Shown here: in pieces, positions 10,116 through 19,740 of the stretch
Layout: each line of letters starts with the position of its first letter
How positions within the stretch are numbered: position 1 is the first letter of the stretch
DNA from: Zygaena filipendulae
Taxonomy: Eukaryota; Arthropoda; Insecta; Lepidoptera; Zygaenidae
Assembly: GCA_907165275.2 (NCBI GenBank)
Contig: OU015653.1
Span: 12,554,001 to 12,618,000 of the forward strand
Reading direction: 5' to 3'
Length of the DNA stretch: 64,000 nt
Made by a program: the position numbers and the translations under genes
Notes under the pieces: generated by a model
The model's database searches: none
The model's input: only the letters and a program-made list of their open reading frames with translations
What the model was told of the DNA's origin: nothing

Positions 10116-10957
10116 TATTAAACTAAATTATTATTTTTTTAAATAATTGTTATACAAATCGATCGTTTTCGCAAATTGAGACGTTGAAGGTAGATGCGAA
10201 ATCCAAATTACGTGATATGCTTCAAAATATACATAATAATATGTAGAGAATGAAGAAGTTATCATAGTACCTACTTTAACTATGTCCAAAATACTTTTAA
10301 TTTTTTATCTCCTAGGTGCCTCAAAATGGTCGGAAAATAGAGAAATTAGAGATACATTTTTACATCATTCTAATTCAAATATAGGTACTTTATTGCACAC
10401 TTACTGTAAAAAAATCTTGACCTTCAAAAGATTGAAAATTGCTTTTATTTCAAACGTCTTGTCGAGAGCAAACAAAAGAAATCTGTGAAAGTGTTGATAT
10501 TTCATAAAAAAGCTATTTTTTTTAAATATTATATATATAAAATTTAGTTATAATAACTGTAATATTCCTAAACTGTGAACAGACGGTGAACTCGACAGTA
10601 TAGTGTTATATTATCTGTGACTCGACGTTCGTAATGCATTCATACATAATGCAAAGGTTCCAACGTCCAGTTGGCGATTACGCTTCTTGCAGCCACTGTG
10701 AATGCTAATGCTAATAGCAGTAGCACAATGCTATTGTCAACACTTCACTGTATTGATAAAATAAATTAACACTAAAATAGACAAATTAAAACTGACAGTA
10801 AGAGACGACGATATAGAAATGTCATAACTAAATTTATCAGTCTGGTTTTGCTGGAACTGAATCTTACGTGGTTGCAAGAACCTACGTCAGGTATGCTTGC
10901 ATCGTTTATCTGCCACTCGCAAGAAAAAATCTTTAAAATTTTTTATCGATACATATA
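10116..10957. other. No recognisable feature
   Basis: Holds a 68-codon chance frame and otherwise unremarkable AT-rich DNA. Confidence 0.4.
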
Positions 10958-11075
10958 TTGAATTGAATTGAATTGAATTGAATTGAATTGAATTGAATTG
11001 AATTGAATTGAATTGAATTGAATTGAATTGAATTGAATTGAAAAACTTTATTTGACACAACACAAAGATTTACAG
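10958..11075 (-). mobile_element. Retroposon 3' end with (TTCAA)n tail
   Basis: About 17 tandem TTGAA units (10958-11043) adjoin AAAACTTTATTTGACACAAC. The minus strand therefore reads GTTGTGTCAAATAAAGTTTT followed by (TTCAA)n, with the poly(A) signal AATAAA just before the tail. The same end, with only four or five units, is inserted in a Helitron at 42725-42776, so this is the tail of a mobile retroposon rather than a plain microsatellite. Confidence 0.7.
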
Positions 11076-11179
11076 CATACGTATATAACAACTAGACATA
11101 TATATATAACTGGTATTGTGGGTACGGGTACGTGGTGTGTATATTTAAATATACACATATAAATTTTTGATGTAGCATG

Positions 11180-12492
11180 TTAACCCTAGAAAGATAATCA
11201 TATTTTGTTGTACGTAGAAGATAATCATGCGTAAAATTGACGCATAAGTTTTTAGTAGTTGTAATGTGATTTTTTATTTATTGATTTAAATAAACTTTAC
11301 TAGTATAATTTTTTTACACTCTGATAAAATGATAAATACCATAATTAATATAATTATATATATTTATTATATAAAAACAAGGCCGAACCATAAAACGCCT
11401 TCAAAAATCAACAAAAGTTTGGAATATTTTTTCTTTTATCATAAAAAACTTTTTTTCTCCAATAATCAGTCATTTTAAGTTATTAACTCAGTAATAAAGA
11501 CATTATATATATCACAATATGATACGAACATATAGTTATATTCAAATAAGTCAGATACAACTTTCATCCATATCCAGGTATATTATGTTGTCGGCAAATA
11601 GATTTCTTTGCATTTTCCCGATGCATTTGCTTTCTGTAGTATTTTTTCCTCTCTGCTGTCATCATCAGGATGCCAATCAAAGCACGGATTCATTCATTCT
11701 TGTCACGAAATGTAGCAAAGATCATAGATTTCCGTTCCAACGATATCTCGGTATTTGTCCATCTTACAATTTTGATAGATATTATTTCATCAGTAAAAAA
11801 AAATGAATCTTGAGAGGATCATATAGATGACTCATTTGAAATCTAACAATATTCAGTGCTGATACTCTGCTACGTCTTATGACCTTCAAAGTCGACCAGC
11901 AATCCTTGCCTCTAACAGTCCGCTTTGGCAAGTTTAGTATTCGATGAGAAGCCGAGGAAGAAGCCAGTTGTTGAATCATTTCTTCGTGTAAAGGTTCGTT
12001 TCTGTTGGACGTCGCCTTGTCTTCTCTCTCCTTAGTCACAAAACCTTCTTCGAAGTCACTCTGCACGTCGTCTTCACTCTCATGTCCTCACAGACGGCCT
12101 CGTCATCACGCTCTAAAAAAACGCTCAGGATTCGATCTTTTCCCAAAATTCTACTGTCCATTATCGCGTTATTTTATCAGGATATTACGAAAATATACAA
12201 ATAATACATAAAATAAAGTAACAAGTATCATCAGATAAAAAAACAGCATGAATGTCTATTTAGGTAAAAATCTCAAAAATCACTTAAAAGATAATCATGC
12301 GTCATTTTGACTCACGTGGTAGTTATATTTCCAAATTGATGATACTTACCTCAGTGAGACATGCGCCTCACGAAAGGTCTAAACAACGTGAGAGATGTCC
12401 TAAAAGCACAGCAGCAGATTCGCAAAATTAAAAACGAGAGAGCAATATTTCGAACGCATATGCGTCAATTTTACGCAGATTATCTTTCTAGG
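11180..12492 (-). mobile_element. piggyBac-like element, internally deleted
   Basis: The left end is TTAACCCTAGAAAGATAATC, followed by a second AAGATAATCATGCGTAAAATTGACGCAT block (to 11245). The right end is the complementary TGCGTCAATTTTACGCAGAT, TATCTTTCTAGG (12460-12492). From memory these closely match the two ends of the looper-moth piggyBac, including the internal AAGATAATCATGCGTCATTT motif at 12289-12308. Total length is about 1.3 kb against about 2.5 kb for an active piggyBac, and the missing part is transposase. TTAA is intact at the left (11180-11183), but at the right CTAGG runs into CCTACAA, so the target duplication is lost there. Confidence 0.85.
11519..12066 (-). pseudogene. 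piggyBac-type transposase, N-terminal remnant
   Basis: A minus-strand frame of 94 codons (12066 to 11782) contains LASSSASHRILNLPKRT and RRSRVSALNIVR, characteristic of the region before the piggyBac catalytic domain. It ends at a stop, but family-like sequence goes on downstream toward 11600 in other frames: FFTDEIIS, then WTNTEISLERK, ATFRDKNE and IGILMMTAERK. The catalytic aspartates and the C-terminal cysteine-rich domain are absent. The true N-terminus may lie upstream of the first ATG in this frame. The element lies wholly between the piggyBac termini and cannot make active enzyme; it could only be mobilised in trans, and the damaged right junction makes that doubtful. Confidence 0.85.
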
Positions 12493-13294
12493 CCTACAAA
12501 TTCTATTCGGGTAATGTGATGCGGTTTTCGCGTATCTAACGTAAACGTAATGAATAATAATTTAAGAAAAAAAAAACATACCTGAAAGCGAGTGAATCAC
12601 CTTAATTTTTATTTGTCGTTGTGTCAGCGGCAATACAAAGGAAATGAGCATTGAATGACAGGGTAGCGCACAAAATTTTTACTAATTTCTCATTTTCTCA
12701 TTTCTCATAGGTAATTACGCCAAAAATATACTTGGTTTTTTTTTATATTTCAGACGGGACTCGAATACTTTACACATTCTTTAGATACTTATAGCTCAGT
12801 GTGTAGATCTGTGTGTTGTGCTATTTACATTATTCTCGATCTTTTCCTAATGTGCGAATGAAGTATTTACTTTATCTGAAGGTTGGACAAACATAATTAA
12901 AGTTTGTCCATAATTATATGAGCTGCAGCAATAATTGTTTTAACTCTCATTTGAAACACACTCTATGAAACTGCAGGTGTTATGTTGAATGACGTCCATT
13001 AGAGTGCAAACGAGGTCAAAAGTTGTTAGTGTGACATATAGTAAGAGTAACCGTACATACAAAGTACTTTATAGCAGTTAGTAAACATTGAAGATATAAA
13101 ACGATGCTCTAAGTGCCTTATCTTTACTTTTACGGGAGTGGAACTACCCGCTATAAAAGTCATAATACCTTCCAAGATATTTAATTTAAAAAGAAATCGA
13201 TAATAGGGTAAGCACTTGAATGTGATAGCAAAAAGTGTGTGTGTCAGCTCCGACGCACGACTGGAGTTTACTCCTTATCTCTGCTTATTATAAA
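12493..13294. other. No recognisable feature
   Basis: Unique-looking sequence. No ORF, terminal repeat or RNA structure is supported. Confidence 0.4.
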
Positions 13295-13581
13295 CTAGCT
13301 GTGCCCCGCGGTTTCACCCGCGTGAGTTTCGGGATTCCCGTAGGAAGTCCAAAATAGTCTAATTTACTCCTTATAAAATCAGCTAATTAGCAGTGAAAGT
13401 CCCGTCTAAATCGGTCCGACCGATTCGGAGATTCGGAATACTCTCACTAACTCTATAAACTTAACTGATTCTTCTTCTCCTTACAATAACAAACACTACA
13501 AAATAGAATTAGTGAAATTGGTTCAGCCGTTCACGCGTGATGCCGTGATCAAGGAAATAGGTATTTATTTTTATATATATA
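13295..13581 (-). mobile_element. Helitron-like element, CAGCTAATTAGCAGTGAAAG subfamily
   Basis: CTAGCTGTGCCCCGCGGTTT, GTGAGTTTCGGGATTCCCG, then ACTCCTTATAAAATCAGC and GGTTCAGCCGTTCACGCGTGA. It abuts the next Helitron-like copy head to tail, both in minus orientation. Confidence 0.7.
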
Positions 13582-13754
13582 CTAGCTGTGCCACGCGGTT
13601 CTACCAGCGCTAATTTCGGAGTTCCCGCGGGCATTCCGGGATAAAAAGTACCCTATGTCCTTCTCTGTACCCTGACAACTGTTTTTGCGCGATTGAGTAT
13701 CAAACATCCAAACATCCAAACATTCACACTTTCACATTTATAATATTAGTAGGA
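13582..13754 (-). mobile_element. Full-length Helitron-like element
   Basis: Begins CTAGCTGTGCCACGCGG and ends ATTTATAATATTAGTAGGA, the complement of the TCCTACTAAT start. It has a 173-bp interior with AAAGTACCCTATGTCCTTC and CAAACATCCAAACATCC. It was probably inserted in or next to the copy at 13295. Confidence 0.8.
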
Positions 13755-13776
13755 TTATATATATAACATACAAAAT

Positions 13777-13839
13777 GAACTTGGCGGTCACTTCGGAGTA
13801 AGCAAAGTTAGTAAAAAAACAAAGCTAACCGCCAAGTTC
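13777..13839. repeat. 12-bp perfect inverted repeat, possible tiny MITE
   Basis: GAACTTGGCGGT (13777-13788) and its exact complement (13828-13839) enclose a 39-nt loop. Confidence 0.55.
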
Positions 13840-14700
13840 TTATTAGGTAGGTATGTCAAAAAATAATAATAGTAAAAAAACAACGTCTAGTTTCCACAGC
13901 AACTTGCGCAAGATAAGTTGCCCACGAACATAATAGTAGGAGAGCCGATGATGCTAAATGATGCTTACTATTCTGATCGGCTATCCTAGACACGCGACTC
14001 TGTGTTGAGCGCCCATATTTGGTGGTAGTTCTTAACGTGGTGCCAAGTATCTATCAGGTATCAGGACCTTATATTTATCCGACGCGGTTGATGACTCCAA
14101 AAATCTCCTCTTGGGCTCCCCTACTATACAATATGTTGTTTTGGTCAGCAACGCGCGTAACGGAGGTAGTAATATAACTAATATGGGTTCTAAAAAAAAT
14201 ATAAAAAAAATATATTTTTTATAATTCGGAACATTATTTAAAAGAAAATCTCTGCACAAGATATCTAAAAATGTTTACATTAAATGGTAATTGGTAAAGC
14301 CTTAGCGCGTAGACTAGAGCTACGACATCATAGATTCTACGCGCTACGAGCAGCTACATCGCGCGTCTCGTCGTCGTCGGTACCTACCTACCTACTACCT
14401 ACCTACTACCTAGGTAGGTACCTACTTTTGCACAAACGTTTTACCTATTTAGATCACGGTAAGTAAACAAAACATTTTAGACTCTCTTTCCCTCCATACT
14501 TTACTGGGCTTAGGACCGGCAAAGGAACTGAATAATTTAGAAATTATTAAATTAGAAATGACATTTTTATCCATTAAAGTTCTATGGCGCTGTTATTAAG
14601 TACCTTTGGCGTATTTAAAAAGGTGAACGAACTTATTTACAATCATTAAACGTGATTTACAAATTATTGATTACACATAACACGAAGTCTTCTAAAAGTT
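13840..14700. other. Mostly unassigned, with AGGT/CCTA simple repeats
   Basis: Contains a CTACCTACCTACTACC-type simple repeat (14381-14428) and a segment at 13969-14003 (TATTCTGATCGGCTATCCTA..) that recurs near 57882. Short frames here look like chance. Confidence 0.45.
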
Positions 14701-14747
14701 TTTTTTATTTACACTGATTTTACGTTAACGGTTTATCTGTTCAGTGT

Positions 14748-15327
14748 CTACCGCGTTACGCGATGCACACAGAAGCACGACATCGCAAATTGTCTTTTAA
14801 TCGCGATAAAACAGTTTAATTGTTCGTAATTACTTCTAAAGCATTCAGTATCTCTTGTTTTAATGTGTCGGCGTATTCGTCATGCGTACCACTTTACGTC
14901 ACCCCACAAATAAAAGTCCAATTGAGTTAGATCGGGTGAACGTGGTGGCCACGGTATGGGTCCACCTCTTCCTATCCAACGATCACCAAACTCCGATGTT
15001 AAATGGTCAATGCCAAAGCTTCGCCCAGCATCCCAGGTAGGTAGGTATTCGCGCGCGGCTGCGCACGAAAGTAGGTATTCAAGGACTGCATCTTGAACAT
15101 TAACAGGGAGCCCAGATTGACCTCTAGGTACCTGTTGTGTGACGAGGTGTAGCGAATGTTACCCATTCCCTGAGACTAAAAACAACAGTCCTTATGGTGT
15201 AACGAGTTAAACTTGGACGAGTTGAAAACGTCGCACTCCACTCGGCTACACTATTCGCTTCATCTTCGCTATTACTAAATACTCAATAAATTTCACTATT
15301 GGTTAATCCTGCGAACGACCGAGCCAT
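14748..15327 (-). pseudogene. Mariner/IS630-like transposase pseudogene, internally deleted
   Basis: The minus strand starts with ATG at 15325-15327 (MARSFAGLTNSEIY, then a stop), followed by SVAEWSATFSTRPSLTRYTI in the same frame. In another frame come GLPVNVQDAVLEYL and, after about 20 unrelated residues, EFGDRWIGRGGPIPWPPRSP followed by DLTQLDFYLWG, a pattern diagnostic of one insect group of mariner-like DDE transposases, where the Asp of SPDL marks the last catalytic region. A further frame change leads to LKQEILNALEV and RCRASVCIA. About 200 residues carrying the first two catalytic aspartates are missing. The family is known from insects; the subgroup is inferred. Terminal repeats were not found. 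Confidence 0.7.
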
Positions 15328-15339
15328 TTTAGCACAGAA

Positions 15340-15605
15340 ACAACGCACGCGCAATAGCCGCGGCTGTGGAAGGCAGACTAGCTGGCGCCTGGCGCTGGCC
15401 GCTGGCGCTAGCGCCGGCGGGCGGGGGGCGGGGGTGGCATATCGCCGCGCCCCCCGGCCCGCGCCGCCGCCCGGCCGCCCCGCCGCATTCGCCCGCGTTC
15501 CCACCGAGGCGGGGTGTATGTAGGTACTATGTACGTAGGTACTATTGCATGCCATATGATGCGCGCCGCGCCGCGCGGTCAACGACCGGTAGCGTAGGCT
15601 CGCCC
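15340..15605. other. GC-rich, CpG-dense island
   Basis: An abrupt GC-rich block (GCGCTGGCCGCTGGCGCTAG, then a G-run and CCCGCGCCGCCGCCCGG) in otherwise AT-rich DNA. The alanine/arginine/proline-rich frames of 74-99 codons on both strands follow from base composition. It begins right upstream of the transposase ATG. It could be a promoter-like CpG island, a foreign insertion or a remnant of another repeat. Confidence 0.6.
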
Positions 15606-15969
15606 GCTTGTATAAACAAAATAAATAATTTTTTCGGATTTTCCTTGAAAAAATAATTATTTTTTTTTTATATTTTTTTTGACATCAGTATCGTTAGTAC
15701 AACCACCTCTGTGACGGGCGTTGTTGACCAAAACAACAGCCTGTATATAGATTTGATTTTACTCCCCGTAAATTTTCAAACCCTGGGCTTACATATGAAA
15801 ATCGATTCTTAAGTAGTTTATTAAAAAACACTGCAGGAATATCATCAAAAATTGCTATCTACCATGTTCTAAATATCCTAGCGAGTCCTTTTTAAATGAA
15901 ATATCTTCGACTTGTACCTATAATCCTTGGATGAACGACTTAAGATCGCTGATTATTTTCCGGGTGAAT
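15606..15969. other. No recognisable feature
   Basis: A T-rich run near 15656-15680, then AT-rich sequence without features. Confidence 0.4.
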
Positions 15970-16197
15970 AATAGTAGATTATACACCAAGGGGATAAAGC
16001 ACTGTTTTATGTCACGGGCGCTACATTGAATCCTGAACATAACGAAGGACTCCAAATTTAACTCCCGAGCGCAGCGAGGGTGTTATAAGTTAATTCCCGA
16101 CCAAAGGGAGGGAATTAAGATTGAGTCCTGAGTGCAGTGAGGGATTCAAGCGCCCAAGAAAAAAACAATTTATCCCTGTGGTGTATACTCTACTTTT
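15970..16197 (+). repeat. MITE-like unit in left fold-back arm
   Basis: The outer part of the arm has its own inverted ends: GTAGATTATACACCAAGGGG near the start and a segment ending TGGTGTATACTCTAC whose complement matches it. Between them are CCCGAGCGCAGCGAGGG and GAGTGCAGTGAGGG. The same unit forms the outer part of the right arm (17775-18035), and a decayed third copy lies at 17180-17356. Confidence 0.7.
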
Positions 16198-16896
16198 CTC
16201 ACATAATGCGAGACAATAAAAAACCAGGCTTAGTAGATCCTATATAGCCACTTCTTTCAGCTGGCGTGGCCTACTCGATTTGACAAACAAATGAAGTTCG
16301 TCTCACTGCGAATCTAGTGGGCCACGGCTTCGGTCTTCGAAAATCGAGTTGGCCGCGCCCGCTGAGAACACATTCTGTTTAGCGAAATGAGACGTTATGG
16401 ACATAGCAATAAGAATTATGAAAGTGAAAATCACATTATTGACCAGCGGGTTATAATGAAATTCAATAGAACATTATAACCCGGCTAAAGCCAAGAGATA
16501 TAATGTCTTGCTTTCGGTAAGGTTTACATGACATATAATTCGGCATTGTCGAGCATGTGGTGTGAAAAAAATATTAAAGCTTCATTTTTGGTGGGCCACT
16601 GAATCGGAATTTGTTTAACTAATTGTATTTTTCAACTACTCTCCGATTTTCAATTATGATTTCACGAAGTCTTTGAATATTCGTCGGAATATTCTACGTA
16701 TATTTATCATTCATGAAAAAAATTATTACTCCCACGGGTAACCTTGAAGAATTAAATTGAATGAAAATCTTTTCCCTTTCCCACCTAACTTTAGGTTGCC
16801 TACTTGAAAGGCTTGTCTGTATTTTGTTCTATATTACCTTTGCCTGTTTCATTCTTCGTTTATAAACGAGTTTCAGAAGAGGATTCCAATAATTTA

Positions 16897-17179
16897 TACT
16901 AACATTATAAAGAGGAAAGATTTTATTTTATGTATTTATGTATATATTTTGTTTGTTACGATTTCACTCAAGAACTACTGGGCCCTTATTCACTATGACC
17001 ATAACGCCACTTAATTGCTATTCCCTCGTGTTAAAGAAGTTTCACTTTAAAAAAATACATTTACAACGGTTCTTTTGTCATAAAGAATATAAAAGAAAAT
17101 TGGGATTGTGTTTTTGGGACGCGCGTTATGGGCAAGGAATGTTGTTGGTCATAGTGAATAAGGGCCCAGCACCGATTTC
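16897..17179 (+). mobile_element. Helitron-like 5' fragment interrupted by a MITE
   Basis: ATTATAAAGAGGAAAGATTTTATTTTATG, then GTTACGATTTCACTCAAGAACTACTG, match the 5' half of the copy at 47740. The match resumes with CACCGATTTCAA after the inserted element at 16980-17167. Confidence 0.65.
16980..17167. mobile_element. 188-bp MITE with perfect 22-bp terminal inverted repeats
   Basis: Begins GGGCCCTTATTCACTATGAC and ends with its exact complement; the perfect arms are 22 bp, or 24 if the flanking CT/AG are counted. GGGCCC could be part of the TIR or a 6-bp target duplication, since it is itself palindromic. It sits inside a Helitron-like fragment, which sits inside the fold-back spacer. The reading frame crossing it is chance. 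Confidence 0.85.
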
Positions 17180-17356
17180 AATAGTAGATTGTATCACAAG
17201 GTATTAAAATTGTATTTTTTAGGGCGAGGGCGTTATTTTGAATCCAGACCGGAGTGAAGGATTCTTATATAGAATCCTGAACGGAGAGAGGGATTCAAAG
17301 GAAATCGCCAGAGGAAAAAATGATTTCAATGCCGAGTGGTACACTCTACTTTTCAT
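17180..17356 (+). repeat. Decayed copy of the fold-back end unit
   Basis: AATAGTAGATTGTATCACAAGG at the left and GGTACACTCTACTTTTC at the right resemble the two ends of the unit at 15970-16197. In between are GAATCCAGACCGGAGTGAAGG and CCTGAACGGAGAGAGGG, analogous to that unit's GAGCGCAGCGAGGG motifs. Confidence 0.55.
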
Positions 17357-18035
17357 CCCCCTCTATGAGAAAATGAAACAAGAAATCGCTGTGATATATT
17401 TATTTTTCACACCACATGCTCGACAATGCCGAATGATATGTCATGTAAACCTTACCGAAAGCAAGACATTATATCTCTTGGCTTTAGCCGGGTTATAATG
17501 TTCTATTGAATTTCATTATAACCCGCTGGTCAATAATGTGATTTTCACTTTCATAATTCTTATTGCTATGTCCATAACGTCTCATTTCGCTAAACAGAAT
17601 GTGTTCTCAGCGGGCGCGGCCAACTCGATTTTCGAAGACCGAAGCCGTGGCCCACTAGATTCGCAGTGAGACGAACTTCATTTGTTTGTCAAATCGAGTA
17701 GGCCACGCCAGCTGAAAGAAGTGGCTATATAGGATCTACTAAGCCTGGTTTTTTATTGTCTCGCATTATGTGAGAAAAGTAGAGTATACACCACAGGGAT
17801 AAATCTGTTTTTTTCTTGGGCGCTTGAATCCCTCACTGCACTCAGGACTCAATCTTAATTTCCTCCCTTTGGTAGGGAATTAACTTATAACACCCTCGCT
17901 GCGCTCGGGAGTTAAATTTGGAGTCCTTCGTTATGTTCAGGATTCAATGTAGCGCCCGTGACAACGTAGTGATTACCTTCTCTCTGCCCGTGACATAAAA
18001 CAGTGCTTTATCCCCTTGGTGTATAATCTACTATT

Positions 18036-18733
18036 TTTGTTTGTCTCACCGGCCACTGGCCAGTACTTACTTTATTCATACAATTTGTGCAGTATTTGAC
18101 GTTCGAACTCCTTGGTCGTCTCTGGCGATAGACATTACAAGTTTCATATTCCAAATTCACAACTCATTATTACCCGCTGTTTAGCGGGTTAAAATGGATT
18201 TCAGTACAACTTTTAGTCGCACTTATTGAAGGGAACCTAAACGTACTACTTTAGGTGCACTTATATGCGAATAAAACGTCAGTTTTTGAATAGATGGGAT
18301 GAAAATCATATTTCACCATTAGATTGCTACGTTATCCCTGAGTTAAATAGTTTTACCACGGTAAATAATATTATTATGTTTTTTTTTGTATATTTTTAAA
18401 CGTCTCACGTATAGACATCATGTTGATTAAATGACATTCAATTTCTTATTATGAAAAAAATCATTTCCCGTGTCACGTTCTTGTACGATCTGATATTATC
18501 TAGGTACATCCTGCATCTGGTTGGTTATGTTCCCTTGTTTTATAAGATAAGGGGTATCCAAATTACCTTTTGTAAAGTTTTATATTAAGTTATGTTTATA
18601 TCCAGATACGAATAAAAATGATTGGTTCCAAGGACGCATTAAAACAATAGGAAATATCTGAATAAGGATAAATGCGGACGCTTACGTTGGCCCCTGACCA
18701 TCGAAAACAGCATGCAGCTTTTTTTATTTGCAA
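18036..18733. other. No recognisable feature
   Basis: AT-rich. A short stretch near 18329-18350 resembles the interior of the 47740-type Helitron. Nothing else is supported. Confidence 0.4.
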
Positions 18734-18999
18734 CTAGCTGTCCCCCACGGTTTCACCCGTGGTAATTTCGGAGTTCACGTGGGAATTTCGGGATAAAAAG
18801 TACCCTATGTCACTCAGGACTACCGTAGCTTCCTATAAATGAAAGAATTTTCAAAATTGGTTCAGTAGATCTAGAGATTACCGCCTACAACGCGCACAAA
18901 TTCACAAACTCACAATTCATAAACTCACTTTTCATAAACAAACACACTCAGGTAAAGTTTATAATATTACTTCTTTATAATATTATATTATTATAGATA
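18734..18999 (-). mobile_element. Helitron-like element, GTCACTCAGGACTACCGTAG subfamily
   Basis: CTAGCTGTCCCCCACGGTTTCACCCGTGG (terminal hairpin), ATAAAAAGTACCCTATGTCAC, CTTCCTATAAATGAAAGAAT, CAGTAGATCTAGAGATTACC and a series of CACAAACTCACAA-like motifs. The far end is diffuse. Confidence 0.75.
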
Positions 19000-19341
19000 A
19001 AGTCTTAAATTATTTTGCGTTAACATTTCGAAGTGGCCTGCAGTTCGTTTCATTTTAACTCTGCGGTCGGTCGGCGACAAATGAACGGAACACTCCGTAA
19101 TTAAATGAGTTCAGGTTAAGAGTACGCTTCTACACAAAAGTTCTTCGTTTTGTATGAAAAATATAATTTTAGTAACGGTCCCGGAAAAAGTCTGCTTGTT
19201 TACACACACAGTAGATACAAAATATGTTATTTTCATTCAACTTTGCTACAAAAAAAAAAACATAACTTTCTATAAACACAGTGTTCCACCTTCCAATCGA
19301 GCCATGTATAACATAAAATTATAAAAAAATATGTAATCCTT

Positions 19342-19674
19342 ACATATTATAAAACAAAGTCCTCCGCCGCGTCTGTCTGTTTGTCTATCTGTTAGCGACA
19401 AACTCAAAAAACACTGAACGGGTTTTAAAGCAATTTTCAGTAATAGATAGAGTAATTTATGAGGAAGGTTTAGGTACATAATTTGTCAAGGTTTCGTGGC
19501 ATTTGGTTGAAATAGGCTAGTACGCTTTCATGCGTTAACGGCTCAACCGATCAGCACGAAATTTTGCATACACGTTTTCAGGGGTACAGAGAAAGACAAG
19601 CAGGGAATTTTTTATTCCAGAAATAACGCGGGAACTTCAAAATCACCGCGGGTGAAAACGCGGAGAACGGCTAG
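19342..19674 (+). mobile_element. Composite Helitron-like element
   Basis: AAAGTCCTCCGCCGCGTCTG, GACAAACTCAAAAAACACTG and GAGGAAGGTTTAGGTACATA come from one subfamily. These run into ACGCTTTCATGCGTTAACGG, CTCAACCGATCAGCACGAAA and a CGCGGGTGAAAACGCGGAG..CGGCTAG end of another. It is either a chimeric Helitron or one inserted into another. Confidence 0.65.
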
Positions 19675-19740
19675 TATATTATATTATCACGCTTGGTTTC
19701 TACAATAAAAGTGTAGGATCGAGTACTCTCGTTCAACGCG

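Larger units (their letters stand above)
15970..18035. mobile_element. Fold-back element with ~600-bp inverted arms
   Basis: The left arm (15970-16570) and right arm (17399-18035) are inverted copies, nearly identical except for a few substitutions and a 32-bp block present only on the right (about 17962-17993). The outer ends are AATAGTAGATTATACACC and its complement. Inside each arm are further hairpins: GGGTTATAATG with its complement at 16448-16458/16472-16482, and CAGCTGGCGTGGCC paired with GGCCGCGCCCGCTG. The spacer (16571-17398) holds other insertions and no long coding frame. No clear target duplication is visible. The structure resembles FB-type or long-TIR elements; the enzyme class is unknown. 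Confidence 0.85.

Noticed and set aside
10958..11043. (TTGAA)n as a stand-alone microsatellite
   Set aside because: The same adjoining sequence and tail are found as an insertion at 42725, so it is a retroposon tail.
15283..15656. Frames of 74-99 codons on both strands in the GC-rich island
   Set aside because: Low-complexity Ala/Arg/Pro products caused by lack of AT-rich stop codons; overlapping on both strands.
16938..17498. 89- and 86-codon frames in the fold-back spacer as a transposase
   Set aside because: They run across the GGGCCC MITE, Helitron and arm sequences; no catalytic motif.
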